From Desulfococcaceae bacterium HSG9 (GTDB lineage: Bacteria; Desulfobacterota; Desulfobacteria; Desulfobacterales; JAUCGF01), in the NCBI GenBank assembly GCA_030378005.1, contig JAUCGF010000081.1:20873-84872 (forward strand): 64,000 nucleotides of DNA. Reading direction: 5' to 3'. The translations under genes were made by a program, and so were the position numbers. The notes under the pieces were generated by a model. That model did no database searches. It saw nothing but the letters and a program-made list of their open reading frames with translations, and was not told the DNA's origin. Shown one piece after another: positions 7,129 through 15,225 of the stretch. Every line of letters begins with the position of its first letter. Within the stretch, counting starts at the first letter, position 1.

Positions 7129-10100
7129 ATGAATGTAAAAATATCACCAAATTTAAGAAATTGCATCATTGCGATAGCGGTAGGGGGTTGCGGCGTTTTA
7201 TGGATTGCCATGAACCCCGACTATCAGGGGAATGCGTTTAACCATTTTATCTTGGAATTGGCTGGTGCATTTTTAGCGTTGAGTACGGCCTTTGTGGCGT
7301 TCAATGGCGCGTTTGACAAAAGCGACGCCTTTATGCCCTATATCGGAGCCGCCTTTCTGGCCGCCGGTCTTACGGATATGTTGCATGCTTTGTTTGCTAT
7401 GCAAATTCTGATCATCCCCTATGCCTCAATCGACCGCTTTATTCCTGGAACCTGGACCGCCGGGCGCTCGGCCTTTGGCATTATTCTGCTTATTGGGTTT
7501 GTGCGCACATCGCGCCGCCCTGATCATGCGCCTTCGATAAATTGGCTGGCTCTGATAACCATGATTATCATGGCTGCCACCCTGGCCATATTCGCCCTTT
7601 TTCCTTTGCCGGCTTTTATCATTACGGATATTCCGCTGATTCATCGGCCCTGGGAGTATCTCGCCCTGATCTTTTATGCCGCCTGCATCATTTTGATTAT
7701 ACGCCAAAAAGGCGGTAAAGGCAAAACAAGCGCTTTGCTTATTCCTTCCCTTGTGTTAGGCGCAATCGCCCAGCTTCTGATGGCGCTCTCGCTCAAGTTT
7801 TTCAGCCCTTCCTTTGACATCAGCCATATTTTAAAAAATGTCAGCTACGCGGCGGCGTTATTGCCGCTTGCCGTTGTCGTTTGGCAAAAATCGCGGTATT
7901 TTTTGGCGGTGGCCGCAGGCCGATTGATGACAGCCGCAATGATTTTTCTTCTTGGCCTGGCTCTGACCGGAATCATTTTGCTTGCGGCGTACCTCGAAAA
8001 TGAAAGGATTGAGATGGTGAAAGAAACCCAACGGAATATTGTCATAAAACTTGAATTATCACTTTTTGATCTTATCAATCCTGTTCAAAATTATTGTAAT
8101 TCCGGAGATGTACGCCAACACGACAATTTTTTAGCCACCTGGAGTAAAACAGAAGCGCTATTGGGAAATCCCGCAATAAAAGCGTTGGACCAAAAGTATG
8201 ACATCCATTTAAAAGAACTATTTGTGAAGTATCACACTTCAGTTGAAAAAATCTTCCTGATTGAAAATCCGAACCAGTTTTCAGAGGCGCGGCGATTGCT
8301 TGCCCAAGCGGAAACAATTATAAAAGGTGCCTTGCAACCGGCTTTGAATCATATCCTTGAATCCGAAAACGCGGAGATCACAGCTTCTGATAAAAAAAAT
8401 CAAAATCAACTGAATGCCTTTCTTCTTGGGCCTCTTGGCATGATGCTTATTTTCATCCCGCTTCTGTTTTTGTTTGGCGGTTACCAATTGAATAGACAAT
8501 TGCGCCCTATTTTACAGCTCACCCAAACAGCCGCAAAAATTCGATCAGGTGAACATAGCTTGCGCGTCACGGTCGGTTCTGAAGACGAAACCGGGGCGCT
8601 TGGCGCAGCGTTCAACACCATGCTTGACGCGCTTGAAAAAAGCGAAAACCGCTCCCGGGCCTTGTTGGAAAACCTTCCGGTGGGTATTATGGTCATCAAT
8701 CCCGAAAACCAAGTTATTGTTGAAACTAATTCTATTGCCGCGCAAATGATCGGTTTGCCTCGAAAGCGTATTGTTGGAAAAGAGTGCCACCAATTTGTCT
8801 GTCCGGCTGCGAAAGGATGTTGCCCGGTTGCCGATCTGGAAAAAATAGTGAACCACACTGAATGCGAACTGTTGACCGTCAGTGGCGAAAATGTCCAGAT
8901 ACTCAAGACCGTAGTTGATGTTGAGCTGGCCGGGAAAAAATATTACCTCGAAAGTTTTGTTGATATCACCGACCGCAAGCTGGCTGAGGCGGCTTTAAAA
9001 AAGGCGCACGATGAGTTGGAAAGACGCGTTGAAGAACGGACCGCGGAACTGACCCAGACAGCGCAAAATCTGAAGGATTCAAAACGGCTGTTACAAACAC
9101 AGCATAACAATTTGGAAGTGAAGATTGACGAACGCACATGGGAATTGAAAGAATCACTCGTCAAAATTAAGGACGCCAATCTAAAGTTGCAAGAGATCAA
9201 TCGCCATAAAACCCAATTCCTCTCGTCAATGAGCCATGAACTGCGCACCCCGTTAAACGGCATTATCGGTTCTGCCGATCTGATGCACGAAGAGTTGTTC
9301 GGCCCTTTGAATGCCAAACAAAAGGGCTATACCAAACAGATCAATGACAGTGCCGAACATTTGTTGTCCTTAATTAATGATTTGCTGGATATGGCTAAAA
9401 TTGACGCCGGTTCGATGACGCTGGAAGCGGAAGACCTTGACCTGTGCGATTGGATTGATGGCATGGCTGCCATTATGAAAGCCCAGTTTCGTAAAAAACG
9501 GCTGATTGTGGAAATCATCAAAGACCCGTCCGTTACGCATATTCATGCCGACCGGCGCAAATGCAAACAGATTATGCTCAATCTGCTTTCCAATGCAATC
9601 AAGTTCACTCCGGAAGGCGGCGAAATCAAGATGCGCACCAGTAAAAAAACAGGTGCAAAAACAGACCGCTTCCTTTTAATTGAAGTGAGCGATACGGGAA
9701 GCGGTGTCAAAGAGGATGAACGCGAAAAAATCTTTTCCGAGTTTTACCAGACCGACCAGGTGCGGATTGACCAGATAGGCGGCACGGGCATCGGACTGGC
9801 CCTGACCCGTCGTCTGGTGGAAATGCACGATGGGGAAATCGGTGTTAAAAGCCAGACAGTCGGCCAGGGCAGCGTTTTCTGGTTCACTCTGCCTCTTAAA
9901 CCGGAATTTACCACCGATGACGCTGACGATGAAGCCGCAGCCGCACAGGATGATGAGTTGGCAAGAAGCTATCCGAGCGGTCGCATCCTCGTCGCTGAAG
10001 ACAACGAGGTCAATCTGACAACCGTGCTGGATATGTTGAGCATCCATGATCACAAGGTTGCCGTGGCTAAAAACGGCCAGCTAGCCATAGAGATGGCGCA

Positions 10101-10338
10101 AACATTCAAGCCGGACCTGATCCTCATGGATATCCGTATGCCGGTGATGGATGGTTTGGAAGCGGCGCAAAAATTACGCCTGATGCCCCAGTTTGATGAT
10201 GTTCCGATTATCGCCTTGACCGCCAGCGTAGGCAACGAGGCCGAGGCCAGGCAAGTTGAAGCCGGATGCACCGCGCATCTGTCCAAGCCGATCAGAACCA
10301 AAGAACTTCTGGATGTTATTCAGCGTTATCTGGCGTGA
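7129..10338 (+). CDS. Multipass hybrid histidine kinase: MASE3-like sensor - HAMP - PAS - HisKA - HATPase - receiver
   Basis: A 1069-residue kinase. Residues 1-260 form a multi-helix membrane domain resembling MASE3 (HFILELAGAFLALSTAFVAF, GLTDMLHALF). A further membrane pair (about 268-288 and 427-449) brackets a ~135-residue periplasmic helical region. HAMP (about 450-505) and a PAS domain (about 515-625) follow; the PAS contains a cysteine cluster (ECHQFVCPAAKGCCPV) that could bind a metal or respond to redox state. A coiled coil leads to His703 in [10 protein letters not shown], then HATPase_c (N box near 816) and a receiver (about 950-1069; LMDIRMPVMDG). GAAAGGATGAAATA precedes the ATG. 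The catalytic half is almost the same as in the kinases at 4560 and 10887, while the sensor half is unique. The signal is unknown. Confidence 0.9.
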   Translation: MNVKISPNLRNCIIAIAVGGCGVLWIAMNPDYQGNAFNHFILELAGAFLALSTAFVAFNGAFDKSDAFMPYIGAAFLAAGLTDMLHALFAMQILIIPYASIDRFIPGTWTAGRSAFGIILLIGFVRTSRRPDHAPSINWLALITMIIMAATLAIFALFPLPAFIITDIPLIHRPWEYLALIFYAACIILIIRQKGGKGKTSALLIPSLVLGAIAQLLMALSLKFFSPSFDISHILKNVSYAAALLPLAVVVWQKSRYFLAVAAGRLMTAAMIFLLGLALTGIILLAAYLENERIEMVKETQRNIVIKLELSLFDLINPVQNYCNSGDVRQHDNFLATWSKTEALLGNPAIKALDQKYDIHLKELFVKYHTSVEKIFLIENPNQFSEARRLLAQAETIIKGALQPALNHILESENAEITASDKKNQNQLNAFLLGPLGMMLIFIPLLFLFGGYQLNRQLRPILQLTQTAAKIRSGEHSLRVTVGSEDETGALGAAFNTMLDALEKSENRSRALLENLPVGIMVINPENQVIVETNSIAAQMIGLPRKRIVGKECHQFVCPAAKGCCPVADLEKIVNHTECELLTVSGENVQILKTVVDVELAGKKYYLESFVDITDRKLAEAALKKAHDELERRVEERTAELTQTAQNLKDSKRLLQTQHNNLEVKIDERTWELKESLVKIKDANLKLQEINRHKTQFLSSMSHELRTPLNGIIGSADLMHEELFGPLNAKQKGYTKQINDSAEHLLSLINDLLDMAKIDAGSMTLEAEDLDLCDWIDGMAAIMKAQFRKKRLIVEIIKDPSVTHIHADRRKCKQIMLNLLSNAIKFTPEGGEIKMRTSKKTGAKTDRFLLIEVSDTGSGVKEDEREKIFSEFYQTDQVRIDQIGGTGIGLALTRRLVEMHDGEIGVKSQTVGQGSVFWFTLPLKPEFTTDDADDEAAAAQDDELARSYPSGRILVAEDNEVNLTTVLDMLSIHDHKVAVAKNGQLAIEMAQTFKPDLILMDIRMPVMDGLEAAQKLRLMPQFDDVPIIALTASVGNEAEARQVEAGCTAHLSKPIRTKELLDVIQRYLA

Positions 10339-10342
10339 TGAT

Positions 10343-10424
10343 TGAAACGTGAGGAGTGAAACGTGAAACGTGAAACTTGAAACGTGAATTTACACGTCAC
10401 ATTTCACGCATCACATTTCACGTA
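10343..10424. repeat. GAAACGTGA array with inverted halves, copy 3
   Basis: Left part: several GAAACGTGA units in direct orientation. Right part: TTTCACG/CACATTTCACG units in reverse orientation, allowing an imperfect hairpin. It separates the kinase stop at 10338 from the truncated binding-protein gene at 10441. Confidence 0.88.
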
Positions 10425-10440
10425 AAAAAGGGAGCTTTAC

Positions 10441-10875
10441 ATGATCTATTTAGATGCGCCGCTGCCCCGTGAACGCAAGGCGTTTTATATCACCGCCGGC
10501 AGTCCTGACATCACCGGTTACAGTGAACTGGCCGCTCGGCGCATTGCCGTGCTGCGCGGCTCTGTCTATACAGACCGCTTTGATGATGATGACGCATTGC
10601 AAAAAGTGATAGTCAACAACTACACATCGGCCTTGAAAATGACAGCCATGAAACGGGTGGACGCCGCCATCATTCCAGAGGCTATGGGCGATTATCTGGT
10701 GCGGGAAGGGTCGCATCAGGTGACAAAAGCATCTTTCGGTATGAAAGGGCGTCCTTCATTTATCACCATTTCCAAGCGTTCGACGTTTCTGGAAAAAAAA
10801 GATGAACTTGAGAAAATACTGCGGGACATGCAAGTCGATGGCAGTTTTAAACGTATTATGAATCTGTATCGTTAA
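10441..10875 (+). CDS. Truncated family-3 extracellular solute-binding protein
   Basis: A 144-residue protein matching the C-terminal portion of SBP_bac_3 domains (strand-turn segments ARRIAVLRGSVYTDRF, AMKRVDAAIIPEAMGDYLV, and a final helix DELEKILRDMQVDGSFKRI). Full-length family members have ~230-260 residues with a signal peptide; here both the signal peptide and the first lobe are missing. A GGGAG lies six bases before the ATG, so translation is possible, but the product would stay in the cytoplasm with half a binding site. The GAAACGTGA array sits exactly at the truncation point. It precedes the sensor kinase at 10887 by 11 bp, so the intact gene was probably the periplasmic ligand sensor for that kinase. 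Most likely a decayed gene. Confidence 0.65.
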   Translation: MIYLDAPLPRERKAFYITAGSPDITGYSELAARRIAVLRGSVYTDRFDDDDALQKVIVNNYTSALKMTAMKRVDAAIIPEAMGDYLVREGSHQVTKASFGMKGRPSFITISKRSTFLEKKDELEKILRDMQVDGSFKRIMNLYR

Positions 10876-10886
10876 AGGAAAAAATT

Positions 10887-13229
10887 ATGCGCAACCCACT
10901 CAGGAAAAACCTGTCTGTCAAATTGGCTGTCACGGTAATGGCTATCGCTCTTCTGTTGGGAGCGGTATTTAATTGCTTCCAGGTAATCGTGGATTTTTCC
11001 CATCAGCGCCAAAAAGCTGAAGCGGCAATGCAACGAATATTAGTCGTAACTTCACACGTTGCTGCGCAGGCCGTTTTGCAATTGGATGACGCATTGGCCG
11101 AACAGGTGGTGACAGGTCTTATGAAATACCCTTTTATCGTCAAAGCCGTTATTCATGACGAAAACGAAACTATACTGTCTTCCAAGTCCGAATCTCCACC
11201 GGATTCCGCTATCCACCGGATGTTCGGCAGTGTTCTTCCACACAAAAAGTCTTTTTCCATCCCCCTGACGCCGGCGTCTGATTCGGACAGAAGACTGGGC
11301 GCACTGCAAATCAGAGTTGACTGGTGTCTGATCCTTGAAGACTTTTTTAACCGTTCAACAGTTTCCATTTTATTCGGCTTGTTTCAGAACCTGATCCTCG
11401 GTGCTTTGTTTTTCATTGCCGTCTTCATGCAGGTCGCCAAACCGCTGGCGAATATTTCTGACACATTCAGCCGCATTGACCCTGACCGGCCCCAAGCAAC
11501 GCCGCTGCCATCTTTTTCGAACCACCGGGAAGACGAATTGGGCAAGTTGATTGATACGCTCAACGTTTTCTTATGTAGCAACGCCATCCATTTGGAAGAA
11601 CGACAGCATGTTACCGCAGAACTCGATTATCTGATCGACACCGCCAACGCGCCCATTATTGGTGTGGATTTACGAGGACAGATAAATGAGTGGAACCGGT
11701 CCGCTGAAAGGATTATCGGTTTCAAAAAAAATGAAATGACAACCGATCAAATGACAGCCAATCAATTGCTTGCCGATCTCATTGCCGACGATTATCGGGA
11801 GAAGATCGGAAACATTATTACCAAGGCGTTTAGTGGCCAGGCACAAACAAATTTTAAACTGAAGCTGAATACCAAAGACGGCTCGCAACGCTTATTGCTT
11901 TTCAACGCCGCGCCGCGTCGTGGTAAGGATGGTCAAATCACCGGTGTTATCGGTATTGGCCAGGATATCACGGAAATCGATAAATTTCAAAAAGAACTCG
12001 CCCATGAGCGTAACAATCTGGAGATGACGGTTGAAAAGCGCACCAGGGAACTCAAGGAAACGCTTGCCGGGCTGGAACACACCAATCTTCGTTTGCAAGA
12101 AATAAACCGCCATAAAAATCAATTTCTTTCAACTATGAGCCATGAACTGCGCACCCCGCTCAACGGTATTATAGGCTCCGCCGATCTGTTGCACGAACAG
12201 TTGTTCGGTCCTTTGAATCCAAAACAATTGGGCTATACCAAACAGATCAATGACAGTGCCGAGCATCTCCTGGCTTTGATTAACGATCTGCTGGATATGG
12301 CCAAAATTGACGCCGGCGCGATGACGGCAGAGGCGGAATATATCGCCCTTACCGACTGGATTGACACCACGATGGCCATTATGAAAGCCCAATTTCGCAA
12401 AAAACTGCTGACAGCGGAAATCATTAAAGACCCATCTATAACGCACATTTACGCAGATCGGCGCAAGTGCAAACAAATTATGCTCAACCTGCTTACCAAT
12501 GCGATCAAATTCACTCCCCAAGGCGGTGAAATCAAAGTGCGCACCAGCAAAAAAAATGACCGTTTCCTTCTGATTGAGGTAAGTGATACGGGATGCGGCG
12601 TTAAAAAAGATGAACGCGATAAAATCTTTTCCGAATTCTATCAGGCTGAACAGGTGCGGATTGACCAGATAGGAGGCACGGGCATCGGACTGGCTCTGAC
12701 CCGTCGTATGGTGGAAATGCACGAAGGGGAAATCGGTGTTAAAAGCCAGCCTGTCGGCCCGGGCAGCGTTTTCTGGTTCACTTTGCCTCTGAAACTGGCG
12801 CCTGTAGCAGAAGTCAACGAAGAAGAAACCTCCGCAAATGGTAAGCCTGACGGCGCAAAACTTACAGGACGCCGCATCCTCGTCGTTGAAGACAACGAAA
12901 TCAACCTGTCAATGGTGCTTGACATGTTGAGCATTCATGAATATAAAATTGCTGTAGCTAAAAACGGACAACTGGCCATCGATTTGGCGCAGACTTTCAA
13001 ACCGGAGCTGATTCTCATGGATGTCCAAATGCCGGTGATGGACGGTTTGGAAGCAACTAGAATATTGCGTGCGATGCCTGCATTTACCGAAACTCCGATA
13101 ATCGCCCTGACCGCCAGCGTCGAAAAAGATGCCCAAAACGCACAGGTAAAAGCCGGTTGCACCGCCCATCTTTCCAAACCGATCAGAACTGGGGAGTTGT
13201 TAGATATTATTGATCGTTACCTGGGGTAA
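10887..13229 (+). CDS. Membrane hybrid histidine kinase: periplasmic sensor - PAS - HisKA - HATPase - receiver
   Basis: A 780-residue kinase. Membrane segments at about 12-33 and 160-183 enclose a ~125-residue periplasmic domain. A HAMP-like linker (about 184-240) leads to a PAS domain (about 245-370; APIIGVDLRGQINEWNRSAE). The catalytic core has His419 in [10 protein letters not shown], HATPase_c (N box near 532; GCGVKKDE; GGTGIGLAL) and a receiver (about 661-780; LMDVQMPVMDG). AAAGGA precedes the ATG by eight bases, and the gene follows the truncated binding-protein gene closely, suggesting an operon in which periplasmic ligand binding fed this kinase. The 3' 1.1 kb plus ~145 bp of downstream DNA is a near copy of the corresponding part of the kinase at 4560. 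Confidence 0.92.
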   Translation: MRNPLRKNLSVKLAVTVMAIALLLGAVFNCFQVIVDFSHQRQKAEAAMQRILVVTSHVAAQAVLQLDDALAEQVVTGLMKYPFIVKAVIHDENETILSSKSESPPDSAIHRMFGSVLPHKKSFSIPLTPASDSDRRLGALQIRVDWCLILEDFFNRSTVSILFGLFQNLILGALFFIAVFMQVAKPLANISDTFSRIDPDRPQATPLPSFSNHREDELGKLIDTLNVFLCSNAIHLEERQHVTAELDYLIDTANAPIIGVDLRGQINEWNRSAERIIGFKKNEMTTDQMTANQLLADLIADDYREKIGNIITKAFSGQAQTNFKLKLNTKDGSQRLLLFNAAPRRGKDGQITGVIGIGQDITEIDKFQKELAHERNNLEMTVEKRTRELKETLAGLEHTNLRLQEINRHKNQFLSTMSHELRTPLNGIIGSADLLHEQLFGPLNPKQLGYTKQINDSAEHLLALINDLLDMAKIDAGAMTAEAEYIALTDWIDTTMAIMKAQFRKKLLTAEIIKDPSITHIYADRRKCKQIMLNLLTNAIKFTPQGGEIKVRTSKKNDRFLLIEVSDTGCGVKKDERDKIFSEFYQAEQVRIDQIGGTGIGLALTRRMVEMHEGEIGVKSQPVGPGSVFWFTLPLKLAPVAEVNEEETSANGKPDGAKLTGRRILVVEDNEINLSMVLDMLSIHEYKIAVAKNGQLAIDLAQTFKPELILMDVQMPVMDGLEATRILRAMPAFTETPIIALTASVEKDAQNAQVKAGCTAHLSKPIRTGELLDIIDRYLG

Positions 13230-13294
13230 CGAGTGAACTTTACTAAGAAATTTACATTATCAGTAGTGTTGTGTAAATATTTAGCTGACGGGTA

Positions 13295-13354
13295 GGAGTG
13301 CAAACTTTAGTTTGCCAAAACGCTCCAAAATCGGCAAACTGAAGTTTGCATTCC
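13295..13354. repeat. GCAAACTTTAGTTTGC palindromic element, copy 4
   Basis: Nearly identical to the copy at 6263-6322 and embedded in the same duplicated downstream block. It fills most of the gap before the kinase gene at 13476. Confidence 0.85.
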
Positions 13355-13475
13355 TGATTTTCACCTGTCACCTTTGTAATACGCCGACGACCGATAACGC
13401 TGTGAAATTATTTATCTGAACGTCTATAGGTCATATTAATTTAATTTATCAATAGGTAGCAATTTAGGTTATAAT

Positions 13476-15194
13476 ATGAAAGCAAACAAACGTATTTTAA
13501 TAGTCGATGATGATCCCGAAATACGGCGTCTTTACCAGACAGTTCTGTTACCGGACTCGACTGGGGATGTCATCGCGAAATCCGCCGGGCTGTTTGGTGA
13601 ACATACGAAACACCCCGTGTCCGCCGTAAAAACGCACTATGTATTAACTCTTGCCGCCAATGGCGAGGAAGGCGTCAGAGCGGTGGAATCGTCCCTTAAA
13701 CAACGACAGCCTTTTGCCGCAGCTTTTATCGATATGCAAATGCCGGGCATCAATGGGGCTGAAACGTCAAAACGGATTTGGGAGATTGATCCGAATCTCA
13801 AAATCATGATTGTGACAGCTTACAGCGAACATAGCCCTGATGACATCATCAGGCAGGTCGGACGGGACGATCTGTTTTATATCCGTAAACCATTTAAATT
13901 TAAAGAAATACAACAGTTCGCCCGGGCATTGACCAGTCAGTGGAATCTTGAACGGGAGAAAGAAGAACTTTTTGCCGCATTGCAAAAAACCAACACGGAA
14001 TTAACGGTTAAAACAGAGCAATTAACCGATTCATTGAAAAAGACTGAGAATGCCAATCTCCGCTTTCACGATGCCAATCTCGCCCGGACTCGTTTCCTGT
14101 CTTTGATTAATCATGAACTGCGCACCCCGCTGAACGGCATTTTGGGGTTCACTGATCTGTTGCATGGACAATTTTTCGGGCCGCTTAACGAAAAGCAACT
14201 CGACTATATTAATCAGGTTGACAGCAGCGGCAAGCGCTTGCTTTCTTTGATCACCGATATACTGGATGTGGTAAAAATTGACGCAGGCGAATTGGAGCTT
14301 GAAATCGGGGAGGTTTCGGCGCGTGATGCGATTCATTCGATCACCGCAATAATGAGTGATCAGTTTATGAAGAAAAATATTGAACTCACGACATCTATTG
14401 AACCTGCACTGCCGCCCGTGATAGCCGATCTGAAAAAGTTCCGGCAGATCATGCTGAATTTGCTTTCCAACGCCGTCAAATATACCCCGGAAGGCGGCCG
14501 GGTTGAAATCCGCGCTGACAGGGATAACGACTCGAAAATCAGGATCGAGGTCAGTGATAGCGGCGTTGGCATCTCCGATAACGACATTGAACACATCTTT
14601 GATAAGTTCTACCAGTCAGATTATGTTTACGATAAACAGTTAGGCGGCGTCGGCATCGGCTTGGCACTGACGCGCTGTTTAGTAGAAATACATGGAGGCT
14701 CGATCGGGGTTGAAAGTGAACACGGCAAAGGCAGCACTTTTGGGTTCACTTTGCCACTGAAAGAAGTGCAAGAGCAACAGGAAGGTACGCAACAAGATGA
14801 AGGAAGCGGGACAGTTGCAAAGGAACAACACGGGCATCGGATTCTCGTTGCCGAGGACAATGAAACGAACTTGATGCTGCTGCTTGATATGTTGAGCATT
14901 CAGAAACATACGGTTTTAGTTGCTAAAAATGGGCGCGAGGCTATCGAACTGGCTCAAAAGCACAAGCCGGAATTGTTTCTGATGGATATGCGTATGCCAG
15001 TGATGGACGGTCTGGAATCTACCCGAAGACTGCGCGCCATGCCGGAGTTTGCCAAAGTGCCTATCATCGCCCTGACCGCCAGCATCGGCACTGACGCTGA
15101 GGAACGCCAGATGATAGCCGGTTGCACCGAGCATCTGCCCAAACCAATTCAGACGAAAAAACTGTTCGAAGTGCTTGGAAAGTATTTGAAGTGA
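13476..15194 (+). CDS. Soluble hybrid histidine kinase: receiver - HisKA - HATPase - receiver
   Basis: A 572-residue kinase. The N-terminal receiver (1-150) has Asp86 in FIDMQMPG and the same ~30-residue insertion (SAGLFGEHTKH region) as the receivers at 1825 and 3192. A coiled coil (about 155-205) leads to His213 in [10 protein letters not shown] (Asn replaces the usual Ser), HATPase_c (N box near 326; SDSGVGISDND; GGVGIGLAL) and a C-terminal receiver (about 454-572; LMDMRMPVMDG). No membrane segment. Its N-terminal receiver is of the same kind as the stand-alone receivers, so it may take phosphate from one of the membrane kinases. It is followed after 31 bp by the large HAMP-array kinase. 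Confidence 0.92.
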   Translation: MKANKRILIVDDDPEIRRLYQTVLLPDSTGDVIAKSAGLFGEHTKHPVSAVKTHYVLTLAANGEEGVRAVESSLKQRQPFAAAFIDMQMPGINGAETSKRIWEIDPNLKIMIVTAYSEHSPDDIIRQVGRDDLFYIRKPFKFKEIQQFARALTSQWNLEREKEELFAALQKTNTELTVKTEQLTDSLKKTENANLRFHDANLARTRFLSLINHELRTPLNGILGFTDLLHGQFFGPLNEKQLDYINQVDSSGKRLLSLITDILDVVKIDAGELELEIGEVSARDAIHSITAIMSDQFMKKNIELTTSIEPALPPVIADLKKFRQIMLNLLSNAVKYTPEGGRVEIRADRDNDSKIRIEVSDSGVGISDNDIEHIFDKFYQSDYVYDKQLGGVGIGLALTRCLVEIHGGSIGVESEHGKGSTFGFTLPLKEVQEQQEGTQQDEGSGTVAKEQHGHRILVAEDNETNLMLLLDMLSIQKHTVLVAKNGREAIELAQKHKPELFLMDMRMPVMDGLESTRRLRAMPEFAKVPIIALTASIGTDAEERQMIAGCTEHLPKPIQTKKLFEVLGKYLK

Positions 15195-15225
15195 GACGAA
15201 CTACAGAATAAAAAGGAGATTGTTC

